From positions 14,818,803 through 14,882,802 of the forward strand of contig NC_061129.1 of the NCBI RefSeq assembly GCF_905220365.1: DNA of 64,000 nucleotides, read 5' to 3'. Of the stretch, positions 10,301-21,729 are shown one piece after another; the first letter of the stretch is position 1; the number at the start of each line of letters is the position of its first letter. The notes under the pieces were generated by a model. It had not been told where the DNA came from. It did no database searches and saw only the letters and a program-made list of their open reading frames with translations. A program made the translations under genes and the position numbers. Origin of the DNA: Vanessa cardui. Taxonomy: Eukaryota; Arthropoda; Insecta; Lepidoptera; Nymphalidae.

Positions 10301-11279
10301 TTAGTTCGCCGGACGGAAATTAGTCACCCAGCCGAGTTCGCTCGAAATCAACCACCTGTAAAAATTTACCTGTGGCTAAAAGTATTGCGCGTTGGATGTT
10401 AGTTATATATTCATATGATTCAATTGAAATCATATATACATCATAATTAAAAGCCATTTGGTTCAGTAGGGATAGTAGAGTAGTACATAACCCTATTATG
10501 AGTGACATTTCCGAACAAGCATGCTCATTGTCTCCGCAGACGGTAGACTCAATGCTGTGCACAATTTATTGCCCCAGAGCTAGAGAGAAGTTACTAATTA
10601 TTTTAATAAGCTTTTATTGATTTTTTTCCCTATTAATCGTGCTGGTCAAAAACATTGGTAAATTCGTCTATTATTTGTTTAATTGCCGATGGGTAATTTC
10701 TAATTTCTCGTAGATATTAATGGATACCTCAGGGAGGTTAAGTGACTTACGAAACTTAGAGGACTCTCCCCGCGGCCGTTAAACATTGTGTTTTTCTTTC
10801 GTTAACTTTCTTACGATTGTCTTTATAACTTCATATTCTGTTTCAGAACAATATTATTGGGAATAACAAATAATGCTATTACGAGAATACGCTCGCCCGC
10901 TCCTCTGCGTAATTTATACTTTGGGAGATTGTTTTGTTTTTAAATTAAATCATTTAAAATAAGGTTCTATAAAAATATTAATGATTTGACTATAATTAAT
11001 GCACGGAATCGATAGTTTATTCTCAATATTTCGAGGAAATACTGCATATTATTTGGTTGGATGGAGCTCTGCCACATGTGTTTACCAAGTCGTAATATAA
11101 ACAGCATGATGAAAGATTTCCAAAACTTTCTTCAAAAGAGAAGAGTTACCTTATGCAATGGAACATTTAGACGCTGTTGCTACTATTTTTTCTATATAAA
11201 CCTTCAAAAGAAAATAGAAGTATGACTACTTTAACAAGTATTTCTTGAGTTTTGTGGAAATCTGTGTGTTGTGTGAAAC
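10301..11279. other. AT-rich sequence, nothing recognised
   Basis: Apart from a small GC-richer patch (CTCTCCCCGCGGCCGTTAAA, about 10764-10783), no feature is supported. Confidence 0.45.
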
Positions 11280-11372
11280 GTTGGGGGGCGCATTGATGAT
11301 TTAAATATTGGTTAATATTTCTTACAATGCCTGGAACTTTGTGACCACTTGATATCAGCGGGCCGCATACGC
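11280..11372 (-). mobile_element. Family C fragment forming the left half of a composite repeat
   Basis: Shows the family C order in minus orientation: GTTGG..GGCGCATTGATGAT, TTAATATTTCTTACAATGCC, GTGACCACTTGATATCAG, then a GGCCGCATACGC that corresponds to the GGCCCATATGC of other copies. It runs straight into a family A body with no spacer. Confidence 0.6.
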
Positions 11373-11541
11373 AACTTCGAGGTCCCGGGTTCGATTCCCG
11401 GCCGAGTCGATGTAGATTGTCATTAGTTTTCTAGTTTTCTAGTCCCGGATCCGGGCGTTTGTGGTACCGTCGTTACTTCTGATTTTACATAACACAAGTG
11501 CTTTAGCTACTCACATTGGGATCAGAGTAATGTATGTGATG
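11373..11541 (+). mobile_element. tRNA-derived SINE, family A, copy 3 (head replaced)
   Basis: Begins with AACTTCGAGGTCCCGGGTTC, contains GGTTCGATTCCCGGCCGAG, and runs through the body to GATCAGAGTAATGTATGTGA. The normal family A start with the A box is missing and the position is taken by family C sequence. Confidence 0.8.
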
Positions 11542-12148
11542 TTTTCTTATATTTATTTACATAAAATGTCATAGAAATTGCCCAAACGCTGATGACGTAT
11601 ATTAATCCTAACCACCACAAATTTTTGTACACAAGTAATAATTCAAAGACAGTGTTTTTGAAAGCTGCAATAATATCATACTCGTGTATGTTGTCCATTC
11701 TGGGCACACGCTGCGTTTACACAGGACTCGAGAACGGAGCTCGACTTATTGACTTGTAGAAAATGCAATTTCTCAATGCCAGCAACGTTTGCGTTTAGAA
11801 TTATTGTTTATTTAATGATACACCGACCGCAAACATAATATGCAGTAATATTCCTTATCTGTATATGTATTCTCATGAGAATTTGCAAGGAAATGAGATA
11901 TAGCTAGCATTTCTTACCTTATAATTATTTGTCAAGACTTAGCATTTGTTGCGTTGATCAAAAACCAAAGTTATGTCAGATCACGACATCCTCAAGTTTA
12001 CTTTTGTGCAGAATGGAAGCTAAAAGTGTTTAGTACGACATCACTTTAGAAACTAAAATTATCAGTACTTTTCTAGTATATTTTCTACTATATTATACAT
12101 TGGTATAAACTTTCATCTTGAATAAATATACATTGATGTTACTGTTAC
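11542..12148. other. Unique AT-rich sequence
   Basis: No gene or repeat recognised. The 61-codon minus-strand frame at 11522-11707 overlaps the SINE and is not credible. Confidence 0.45.
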
Positions 12149-12246
12149 AAAAAAAACCGCATCAAAATCCGTTGTGTAATTTTATAGATCCAAGCATACA
12201 TAGGAACAGACAGCGGAAAGCGCCTTTGTTTTATGCTATGTAATGA
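12149..12246 (-). mobile_element. Helitron/Lep1-like family E, 5' half only
   Basis: Contains AAACCGCATCAAAATCCGTT, AAGCATACATAGGAACAGAC and TTTGTTTTATGCTATGTAAT, the 5' half of the element in reverse. The 3' half is lost. A short GAT microsatellite (12244-12257) follows. Confidence 0.65.
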
Positions 12247-12584
12247 TGATGATGATGTATTTTATTTCTTTGTAAGTAAACCATGTGAAAAATACTGAAC
12301 GAATCGGTAAGAGAATCTTAACTATCGACGTGGAATCGTCTGTGGACTGTAGGCTTTTCTTTTTATTCCATCGTTGCTTCCTTTTTTATTTAATGCCCAG
12401 TGAAGTGGACGAATAACGGCTAGTTAACACGTATAAATGCAAAAGTAAGTAATTTAAGCTTTCACGTCCTGATTACTTAATTGATCCAAATGAAATTTCA
12501 CATACATGCTATCAGGGTTACAGAAGAAGAATCCTTAAAGAATAATTAGATATTCTACCGTCAAACATTAGTACTCAGTCTTGT

Positions 12585-12775
12585 TGTGTTCCGGTCTGAA
12601 GGATGTATGAGCCAGTGTAACTACAGACACAGAGGACATAACATCTTAGTTCCCAAGGCTGGTGGCGCATTGGTGATGTGAAGAATTATTAATATTTCTC
12701 ACAGCGTCATTGTTTATGGGCGGAGGTGACCACTTACCATCAGGTAGCCCATTTGCTCGTAGGCTAATCATATAA
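12585..12775 (-). mobile_element. Family C SINE-like element, copy
   Basis: In minus orientation: GTTCCGGTCTGAAGG, GAGCCAGTGTAACTACAG, GTTCCCAAGGCTGGTGGCGC, GGAGGTGACCACTTACCATC and GGTAGCCCATTTGCTCG. A diverged copy of the family seen best at 41405-41697 and 53370-53648. Confidence 0.75.
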
Positions 12776-13640
12776 AAAATAAATAAATCAGAAGCGCTAA
12801 TAACGGAGGAAGTCACAGGAGGGCTAGAATACATGGATGGAGTGTGACTGCGCAGACTCCGAATCATTTAAGATATTAGTAAAGAGAAGAAGAATGGACC
12901 TGCAAGAGACTGAATAATCATTTGAAGATGAAGGTATTTGAAACGACAACATATTAAAATATATCGCTGTCACTGATTTTATCTTAAAATATTTGTGAAC
13001 TAGTTAAATGGATATTACGATAATGTACTATGACTAACCTAACCTAAAAAACGGCAAACAATACATCGTTCTTACTGATTTTATTTTATAAAAATTGTGT
13101 GTATAAAATGTATCGCTTGATTATTATTATATTTAATTAATGTGTGTACAGTGATTTTGTCGAAATGCTGTCACATTTTGTGCGAAGCCCACCTACGCCC
13201 ACACTATGCCGTCCGAATCCGTAGGCTTTAATCAATTTTGATCGATATAATCCCACCAACAGACTGACACTGGAGTTATCCTATGACTTATAAGGGTTCC
13301 GATTTCGACTTGTCATAAAATAATTTTCTTTATGTAAGAACTGTTTCATCCTTAAAATTTGCTATGAATTTGTCTTCGATCACTTGGACATAAACTTTGT
13401 TTGTGTGACAACAAACGTTATTATAAAGTGGAAATTGCACGTTAAATACATTTGCGTGGACGTAGAACGAAATAAACAAACAAAACATATCTCTTTTCGT
13501 GTTAGCGTGCTCTCGAATGGCTCGCAATATTCGTATTTAATAGTTAAAGTTCGGTTTCGTAATTACACTCTTTCCGTAAATAATAAGTTTTCAGCGAAAA
13601 TGGTGAATGTGGCGATTCTGCGAGAATGAATTTATTACCG
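12776..13640. other. Unique sequence, nothing recognised
   Basis: AT-rich DNA. Two opposed short ORFs (13330-13527 and 13384-13629) overlap each other and lack coding signatures. Confidence 0.4.
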
Positions 13641-13840
13641 TATACGCGGGTTGGGCTGTAATAAGGAAAAAGTAACAATGGGCGGCAGAAATACGAGCGC
13701 TGAAACAATGACGCGCACCGCCGTCGCTGAGCCTGCTCGGGACGCCCGATGCGCTCTGCGTTATTGTGAATCATATTCGCGGTAACTTTGTATACCGCAC
13801 GACCACTCCGCGCGACTCCACTCTCATTTGTGCTCTAGTT
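13641..13840. other. GC-rich unique block
   Basis: One of the most CpG-rich patches outside the LINEs (for instance CGCACCGCCGTCGCTGAGCC around 13713-13732, then GCACGACCACTCCGCGCGAC). It is not repeated in the window. It could be a promoter-proximal or conserved noncoding block, but no start-site motif decides this. Confidence 0.2.
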
Positions 13841-14284
13841 GAGATGGGCATCGAAAATTAAATGATTCACATTTGTAATTATCCATTTTCTATCTCAATT
13901 TTAAATGAAAGTGTATTTCTATAAATATTCAATTAATATATTGTGTATTTTGTAACGTATAATTTTCGAATATGCAGTTTTATTAAAATCGTTGAATTTT
14001 TATTTTTTAATTAATGATTTAAAAGTCGGTGAGTATCTTGTGTTTGTACGTTTCGTTTACTTATATTCAATTGATATAGTTTGTATGTACGGTTTAATGA
14101 CAGATTAAGTTTTTCTTTTTTTGAGCGTTTTATCATATAATTCCAAGTTTTGAATTGCAACTGTAAACTTATTTTCTTTTCACTGGGTATGATGGATGAA
14201 TTTGCAAATACATTTGGAAAGTATTTATAATATGCAAAACTGACCATTTATAACGAAGTCGTTTCTATATTAATGGTTTATTTT

Positions 14285-14650
14285 TTCGAATTTCCATTGC
14301 GTTATTGCATCACACAGAACGACTAGTTTTACGTAACCCGTTAAACAAATTCCGCAATGAATCGACGTGCGCGGTACGCCCAGTTTACATCGAACACACA
14401 TTTGTGCTAATTAACAAATTAGCGTCATTATGGGAAAACGCTGAATGTCTGGAAAAGGATTTGCGGTCTCGGTGCGCTGTAGCAGCCGCCGGCAAACCGC
14501 TGAACGTTCCAGCCGATAAGGCTTTCCAGCCGATTACATGCGTAACACGCCTCATTATTACTGATGTAAGACGGAATTATTCACTCTCATATTTAATAAG
14601 ATCCTTTGTCGTGCGAGGCAATGCTTTTTATCAGAACGTGATATTGATCT
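14285..14650. other. Unique moderately GC-rich block with a long non-ATG frame
   Basis: A frame of 115 codons is open at 14305-14652 but contains no ATG and no recognisable domain. The block is not repeated and is less AT-rich than its surroundings. A conserved noncoding element is as likely as an exon; neither is shown. Confidence 0.2.
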
Positions 14651-14726
14651 AAGGCTTAAACGTAAAATGGTTCTTACAAAATAGTACATTTTTGCAAGGG
14701 GAATTTGAGAAGTGTTGAGAAGATTA

Positions 14727-14950
14727 CCTACTTGGTGTTGGTGTCCTCTAGGTAGGTACCACCTAGTACTATAATAATCTACCACCAAACAGAAGTAGGT
14801 ACGTAGTTATATAGTTGTGATCCGGTTTGAACCAGAGTAACGACAGGCACGAGGGACATTACGTATTAGTTTCGAAACACTAATTTGATTGACGAAAGAA
14901 ATCGTTAATACTTCTTACAGTGCAATTGTCTCCTCTATTTATGTATATTA
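14727..14950 (-). mobile_element. Family C SINE-like element, diverged copy
   Basis: In minus orientation it shows TAGGTAGGTACCACCTAGTA, ATCCGGTTTGAACCAGAGTA, then ACAGGCACGAGGGACATTAC and a TTAATACTTCTTACAGTGCA block, in the family order. It lacks the 3' tail. Confidence 0.65.
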
Positions 14951-15030
14951 AAGCCCACATATGTCATATTTTTGGAGATTAATTATACGAAAGTTAGCAT
15001 GAATTGAATGGAAAATAATAACGCTGAACA

Positions 15031-15155
15031 AATCCAATCAAATCAAATTAAAATCATCTTTATTCAAGTAGATTTATACAAGCGCTTTTGAATCGTCATT
15101 TCACAAGATTAATTAAAAGTAAAGCTGCTTCCGGCTCATAATATGAATTCTACTT
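15031..15155 (-). mobile_element. Family D retroelement tail, 3' part
   Basis: AATCAAATTAAAATCATCTT, TTATTCAAGTAGATTTATAC and AAGCGCTTTTGAATCGTCAT match the family D tail in reverse; the middle is diverged after GCTGCTTCCGGCTC. Confidence 0.75.
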
Positions 15156-15544
15156 AGGTGCCTACAAAAATCGTGAAATTCAAGAGCTAATTTTTTATAG
15201 TGATTATAAGTATTATGAAGCAAATTATAGTCATTGATTATGGATTTAAACAAAAAATATTAAATAACTTTACTATTTTTATCGCATTAAGTTAAAATTG
15301 AACCTATTGACTGTGAATATTATTTCGTGTGCATGCTAGTATTATTATAGATATATATTTATTATAGGTTGATATTTTTAGTATGAATCTAGACTAAAAA
15401 CTTTTAATAGACTCTGAAATTTATTATATAAAGACATAATCGAACTCACCTCAACATAGAATATGACATGCTTCCAAAATCTGAACGAAGATGAAATATC
15501 AAACAATTGTATACAACATGTCGCTATGTATGCTTACATCTTTC

Positions 15545-15688
15545 GATTTACGAAACGGATTTTGATGTGGTTTTGTATATAATAATAAAACATGGATATG
15601 GATATAACTATGAATCTAGCAAAGAAACAAGAAAATAATTTTAGTATATTTAGTATCAGCATTGCACCCGTTCGAAGGCTCGCTAGTA
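15545..15688 (+). mobile_element. Helitron/Lep1-like family E, internally deleted copy
   Basis: Starts at ACGAAACGGATTTTGATGTG and ends with TTTAGTATCAGCATTGCACC followed by CGTTCGAAGGCTCGCTAGT. The CTAG-T end is the expected Helitron 3' terminus. Confidence 0.65.
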
Positions 15689-16723
15689 TTTTGTAACAAT
15701 GACCACAATATCATCTGAATATTTTAAGGTTGCTTCAACATACGGACAATGTTAGTTATGCTCACCCATCTAGGTTTAGTGCAGAACTGTCGAATACGTC
15801 GCAAAATTGAGTCGCAACGTTTATGACGAACGTGAGGGAGCTGCTTATGTTTTTATAGCTCTTAAAGGTGTTGAGCTTCCTCCATCTTAAATTTGATACA
15901 TCGGACTATGTTTTCATTGTCACACGTCATTTATTGATACAACCCTTCATGACCATGTTTACGAGAATAGTTTGTTTATTAAAAAAATGTGCCACGTTCT
16001 AGGAGAACAATATGGTTTAACTAAGTTAAATTTAAAATTATTTAATTTTGATTTTGTTTTAAAATTGTTGGTGTGTCTAGAGGTATTGAAATCATGTCCT
16101 CGAAACAGTTGCTTACCGGCCTAATGGATACAATCCGGTCACAACCGGAATGTAGAATGATATTCGTATTTAAATATTGTTAACTAAAATAGTAATAAGC
16201 AAGTGCCTATTCTTTAAAATATAAAAAATATTTTCGTTGAATGTACAGGATAAAAATGGTTATTGTGGGTTATCCCTAAAAGATAGACATGTCGTCGCAG
16301 ACTTTTTTGAAGACTTTAGGATACTGTAGCACATTATTTGGATCTGTCTAGTAGCGTTCAGCCAGCGTTTGATATCGCCATGAGGCCAATTCTCTGTCAA
16401 ATAAGACCGTAGTTTACTTATAGTTCTCCATTATGAAAGCTAATAAAATCCCTTGGAAGTCCTTCGAATTTCAGTTTTCAAGACTGGGTATTTTGTAGAA
16501 TAACCTCAGACAAACAAATTAAACCAGGCTATAAATTCTGTTGCAGCATTTTGTAAACGGTGTTCGAATCGTCATTTTGGTTTCATAGACAATTACAAAA
16601 TGACGAGAAATGTTACAATTTGCCTTCGGCATTTCATAGCATTTGCAAACAGACGACGCCGCTTGTATTATGACGAATCATACAATCTGCCGACGACTTC
16701 ACATACGTAAATGTATATCCGGT
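15689..16723. other. Unique sequence, possible unidentified old element around 16080-16400
   Basis: No gene recognised. The stretch 16260-16400 (GATAGACATGTCGTCGCAGA...) feels like an old nonautonomous element, but there is no second copy in the window to prove it. Confidence 0.25.
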
Positions 16724-16988
16724 TATAGTACGACACAAGTTAGATGTAGCATCGGCAAAGTTCATAAAACCGATCACATCCGAATTATGTACGCCTTCCT
16801 ACAATATCAATACTTATTTCTCATGTGAACATGATCTTTACGCAAACGTAATAACTTGTAATATCATATGACCTAATGCATTCGTCAATTTGACACGTCG
16901 TTTAACATGCACTTGCTTTCTCGGTTTGAACTGACGCGAGAGTCTTTTATTGAATGCCGATGCTACATCTAAGTTGTGTCCTACTATA
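16724..16988. repeat. Imperfect inverted repeat, 34-base arms, 197-base spacer
   Basis: Arm 16724-16757 matches the reverse complement of 16955-16988 at 32 of 34 bases, and looser similarity goes on for about ten bases inward (TTCATAAAA versus TTCAATAAAA). Read toward each other both arms keep the same peptide core in one frame (LDVASA). The pair could be the ends of an unknown element or two inverted copies of one decayed sequence. Confidence 0.75.
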
Positions 16989-17360
16989 CGTTGTTCATTT
17001 ACAATCGGCCCGAGCACTTTATTGAAGAGCATTTTAGTAACTGATGATTATCACGCCGATTGTTCTGTTCGACAATTATATGTAATATTATTTGTAATGA
17101 CTCAAGCTATGTAAAGCAAATTTAAAAGAAAATTAGGTTTTGTTATTAATGGGTAACATGTATCGGCGTGCCTTTGGGGTAAGACCGACTCGCATGCCGT
17201 GACGACATGACGCTCACATAATCCGTCACGCTCTTTGTCCTCTTGTGTGTGGAACCTTTAAGCTAAAATAAACATAAACTTAACTTAAACTTGATATGTA
17301 TCGTTCCATTCAAACCAAATTACATCAAATAATTATAAATTGTAGCCTATGAGTTATTGT
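16989..17360. other. Unique AT-rich sequence
   Basis: Nothing recognised. Confidence 0.4.
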
Positions 17361-17690
17361 TGTGTATTCTATGTTACTGTAAAATTTCATCAAAATTCGT
17401 CCAGTAGTTTTTTTTTTACATGCATACATCCATACTCACAAACATTCGAATATAAAGTGTCAATAGGTTATTACTATAATAATAACGATATAACTATAAC
17501 AATAATATATACTACTAGCTGTACCCGCGATCTTGTACGCGTTTGAATTTACCTAACAAAAATAAATATGTATTGTAGCCTAAGTTACTCCCTATTATGT
17601 CAGTTATTTGCCAGTGAAAGTACCGTTAAAATTGGTCCAGCCGTTCCAGAGATTAGCCGGAACAAACAGAAAGACTGATGGATTATTTCT
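17361..17690. repeat. Nonautonomous repeat with 'CTAGCTGTACCCGCG' end (family H)
   Basis: Two neighbouring pieces: one with AAATTTCATCAAAATTCGTC at about 17381, and one starting ACTAGCTGTACCCGCGATCT at 17514 and holding GCCAGTGAAAGTACCGTTAA and GTCCAGCCGTTCCAGAGAT. The second matches parts of 38450-38540 (reverse) and 57215-57490. It resembles Helitron-like ends common in Lepidoptera. Confidence 0.55.
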
Positions 17691-18385
17691 TTTAAATCTC
17701 GTTAGACTTTTGTCACACATGAGGTTTTTAGTAAATACTTGAACAAGTCGTCGCTGAACACAGATTTATGCATCGTGACGCTGCAATGCAAACAATCCCG
17801 AACAAGTACTTAGTACTGCTATATATTATGTGCCTAAGAAACTTTGTCTCAGCCTCTCATCACGGGGAACGTCACGTCGTCACTCCCAAGTTCGGTTATA
17901 ATAAATTCAATGGCACATTGTTCATTACTTCGCCGTTTGTTTTCGTTATGCTTACGTTATAATTTGATTTGTTTCGAACCAATATTTAACTTATGAATAA
18001 TAACGTGAGCAATATTTAAATACTTGCGAATAAACTTGTATAATATTTATATTGTAACTACGGGTTTTCTTTAAACACGTACCTAACTTTACGAATAAAA
18101 CTTTATATTAAATATCTTTAAATTCGCGAAATTTTGTTTATTTTAAACATTAAATTGTCTTTATATAGAAAAAACTTATGCACGTGTATAATGTAACTGA
18201 ACTTCTATGAATCTACTTAAACGAATATCTCTTTGTGTGTTTGTGTGGACTCCTGTAAATATTATTTGTTTATGACATCACTTTAAGCCTCTCAAATTAT
18301 CAGTGTTTCTATATTAATATAGTGAATAAAATTCCGCATACATTTTTATCTTTGCCTCTTCGTAAATTCAAATCGTCATCAAAAA
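17691..18385. other. Unique AT-rich sequence
   Basis: Nothing recognised; the short ORF at 17768-17962 has no domain. Confidence 0.4.
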
Positions 18386-18554
18386 ACATGACTTTGTATT
18401 TTTTAATGTTGAAAAAGAGTAACTACTGAGTTTCTTGTCGGTTCTTCTCGGTAGAATCTACTTTCCGGACCGGTGGTAGCTACTTAATTGTTAATTGACG
18501 ATTCAAAAGTGCTTGTAAAAGCCCACTTGAATAAAGTTTATTTTGATTTTTGAT
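18386..18554 (+). mobile_element. Family D retroelement tail, near-complete copy
   Basis: Reads AACATGACTTTGTATTTTTT, GAGTAACTACTGAGTTTCTT, GGTTCTTCTCGGTAGAATCT, GACCGGTGGTAGC and TTGAATAAAGTTTATTTTGA in order. A TGATT-type end closes it. Confidence 0.85.
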
Positions 18555-18599
18555 TGTGCATGTAACATGCATATAAACTTCTTCTTGAATTAATCTATC

Positions 18600-18712
18600 T
18601 ATAAAAAAACCGCATCAAAATCTGTTGTGTAATTTTAAAGATTTAAGCTTACATAGGGGCAGCCAGCGATAAGACACTTTGTTTTATACTACGTAATGAT
18701 AATGATGACTAT
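18600..18712 (-). mobile_element. Helitron/Lep1-like family E, 5' half only
   Basis: AAACCGCATCAAAATCTGTT, AAGCTTACATAGGGGCAGCC and CTTTGTTTTATACTACGTAA match the 5' half of the family in reverse. Same truncation as the copy at 12149-12246. Confidence 0.65.
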
Positions 18713-19150
18713 AAATCTGATGAGGACCCCGATATGATATTATGTGTTGATAACTTTTCGATCTAAGAGAATATGTTTCCGATACAAATGTCCCGAGTCA
18801 CAATACTTTATTCTTCACGACGCATACAAATGAATAATACACACAGGACTCATGTGAGACTCACGTTATGAAAGAAAAAGATATTTTTTTCTCCCATCTT
18901 TATAGAAAAACTTTCGCACCGTATTTTATTAATTTTTCGCAACTTTCAAATGTAGAACCTCTATGTATTCGCTAGTGGAATTCTTTTTACGGCAATAATT
19001 TTATATTTTGTTTCGGAATAAAACATTAGTTTCGCTTGCTATGTATTGTTTTATACGATCTAATATCCGGCGTGTCTGGTGTTTTATGCCTAGTGTACAT
19101 TTATGGTAATGTAGTGTACTGGTTGACTTATCGTAAAACTGTTGTTAATA
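18713..19150. other. Unique AT-rich sequence
   Basis: Nothing recognised. Confidence 0.4.
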
Positions 19151-19160
19151 TTGTTCTTTG

Positions 19161-19474
19161 TAAAGTAAAGTAACAGTTTGTAAATTTCCCACTGCTGGGT
19201 TAAGGCCTCCTCTTCCATTAAGGAGAGGGTTTGGAAAATATTCCACCACATTTGCGGGTTGGTGGAATGCACATGTGGCAGAATTTTGACGAAATTAGAC
19301 ACATGTAGATTTCCTCACGATGTTTACCTTCACCGCCGAGCACGAGATGAATTATAAAGACAAATTAAGCACATATATGTTTAGTGGTGCTTGCCAGGGT
19401 TTGAACCCGCCATCATCGGTTAAGATGCACGCGTTCTAACCACTGGGCCATCTCAGCTCCTATCATCCTCCTCC
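19161..19474 (-). mobile_element. tRNA-derived SINE, family B, full-length copy with target duplication
   Basis: On the minus strand: head GGAGCTGAGATGGCCCAGTG, B box GGGTTCAAACCC, body with CACCGCTCGGCGG-like (here TCGGCGGTGAAGG) and GCATTCCACCAACCCGCAAA, and an end GGAAATTTACAAACTGTTAC. The 10-base sequence TTGTTCTTTG occurs on both sides (19151-19160 and 19475-19484), a plausible target-site duplication. Other copies are at 4703, 30473, 36539 and 52990. Confidence 0.85.
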
Positions 19475-19484
19475 TTGTTCTTTG

Positions 19485-21437
19485 CTGTTATATACAATTT
19501 AATTGAAATATTTTTAAATAGAAGACATGTTCGTCCTTAGATTTATTTATATGATTCATATGAATTGATGAATAATTTCCTATTCCAATGGAAGCAGGAA
19601 AAAAGTTAAAACAAACCTTAGGTTACGTATTTCATGCGATTTACAGCATTCAGATTTCAGCTATATTTTTTATGACTATGTGTTTATAATATAATATTTT
19701 TATTTATATTACAACACTATTACACTTATCTACTTATTTCCAATTTAATTTTACTTCCAAAATTTTGATAACAATTTCGTCTACGATCAAAACGTCATTC
19801 TTTCGCAAATTCATAGACAATATCATAGAATAATCAAGCTCTCGACGAACGATAATGCGTCAGTGTGCTATCAAATTTTGTTGATTTGGCTTTTTTCTTC
19901 GCATGCTTATAATTGACAAATTCCATACGAAGAAGCCTCACAAGCCAGCTACTTAACCCATTCGAATTTATTATCAAAATTAGTGGTACGTAAATAAGTC
20001 GTCTAATTTTTGAATTCCCAACAAATTCAAGATTTAGGTAAGCTGTTAGTACAGTCGTGGATCGTAAAACAGTCGTGTGCCTTGGATGCTATCGGCGGCG
20101 CTCAGAGACGCGTAATGTAATAAAGTTTATCTCGAGGTTTATTAGTCCATAACGGGGCTGGCGTTGTATCACTTAATGAGATAAGCCCTGGTGATTAAGG
20201 GGTGTGCCTGATTTTTTAATTTCAACCCTTTTACATGATTTTCCACTCCAGAAATTAACTGTTTTACTTCAATATTTTTACATACGAGTATTCGACGAGT
20301 ATTGAAATTAATTTAATGCCATTTATAACTAAAAGCTCGGGCTTAACACTCAGCTCTGTAGAGATATTCTGTAGACACATACTCGAAATCAATCGCATAA
20401 TATGTTTTTTTTTAAATTAGTTTGTTAACTCCCAAACGTTCCTCTTGATGGTAAGTAGTGAACATCGCCAAAATTAGTATAATTAGAATAAATATTTTGG
20501 TTATTCTTGAAATGTTTTGTTTGCTAGCTCTTTAGAGCTATGCCTTGGGTTTTGTAGTGGTTTTTACAACCATTTGGTTAATTTATCTGTTCAGGATTTA
20601 TGGATTTTATTAATAGAGCAAATCATGTTATTGTCACTCGCAGCGTCGCTCGCGTTTTATACGTTGTGAGGTTTTAGTATTAAAAAGTAGCCTGTGTCCT
20701 TCTTTAAGGTTCAAGTGAGTAGGACAAGATTTCAGGCAGACAGAGCTACTTTCGCATTTTTAACATTTTTATAAACGGTCCTTGGGTATAATGTAGCTTT
20801 ACCAGTGACAATGTTTTTATTTTATCATTAATTTCGGAGATTATTACCACATACAAATAAATTTTAACTAAAATATTACTCAAGGAACATTTGAAAAACT
20901 CTCCATTCAGATTCCGCCTTTCAACAATTGTAATTCGGCTAAAACCGGATTTAAATAGAAGTTATGCGTTAATGTGCATAGGAATAAAGTCCTCGTTTTC
21001 CAATGGGATTCCACGGTTCCAATCCCATATGTTATCTTATAAAATAATGGCTTTTCAATTCCAAAGAGAATGGTTTCAGGTAATACTAAATTATTATTAT
21101 ATTCGTTCTGTGAGCTCGTCGTGTCCGGTTTGTGTTAGGACTTTAATCGATTGCGAGCGATAGAGAAGCTATAAAAAAGATTATTATAATAAAATTTTAG
21201 TTTTCTTGGTTATATTTTTATGATATAAAATAATATCACCTTTGGAATTATGATGTAAAATCTAATGTTCACAAACAACAGCTAATCGCTGAAGTGTTGC
21301 AAAAACTTTATCTTTGCTATTAATTTAGTGTCACAATCTATATCAATAATTACGTCAACTGAGATGACGTCATTATTTTAATAAGAATATGGTTCCTGAG
21401 TTTTGTCATATATAAATAAATAAATAAATATTGGGCT
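19485..21437. other. Unique sequence with a GC-richer block at 20040-20220
   Basis: Mostly AT-rich. The block 20040-20220 (CTATCGGCGGCGCTCAGAGA..., AACGGGGCTGGCGTTGTATC...) is unique in the window. A degenerate family C scrap may lie at 20405-20465 (TCTTGATGGTAAGTAGTGAA). The 90-codon frame 20891-21163 shows no domain. Confidence 0.3.
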
Positions 21438-21656
21438 TACATACATTCTATTCTCTATACTCTGATCCCAATGTAAGTAGCTTAAGCACTTGTGTTATGG
21501 AAAAACAGAAGTAACAACGGTACCACAAATACCGGACCTAAGAAAACATAGAAAAATAACGAACTTTTTCTACATCCGGACGGGAATTTAATCCGGACCT
21601 CGGAGTGGCGTACCCATGAAAACGGGGTACACATTACTCGACCACGGAGGTCGTCA
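21438..21656 (-). mobile_element. tRNA-derived SINE, family A, copy 4
   Basis: Minus-strand head TGACGACCTCCGTGGTCGAG is kept, while the B box has decayed (GGATTAAATTCCCG). It is preceded by an AATA run (21415-21428). Confidence 0.8.
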
Positions 21657-21729
21657 CTTTTCGTCAATTTATGATAATAATAATTAATGAAATATTGTTC
21701 AATAAAATATCACAAACTATAAAAATTTT

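Noticed and set aside
14305..14652. 115-codon plus-strand open frame as a possible exon
   Set aside because: It starts at TTG, contains no ATG and shows no domain or convincing splice context. Kept only as a unique block.
16643..17032. Opposed ORFs around the inverted repeat as a gene pair
   Set aside because: Neither has a domain or a complete gene structure. The shared LDVASA core is explained by the inverted repeat itself.
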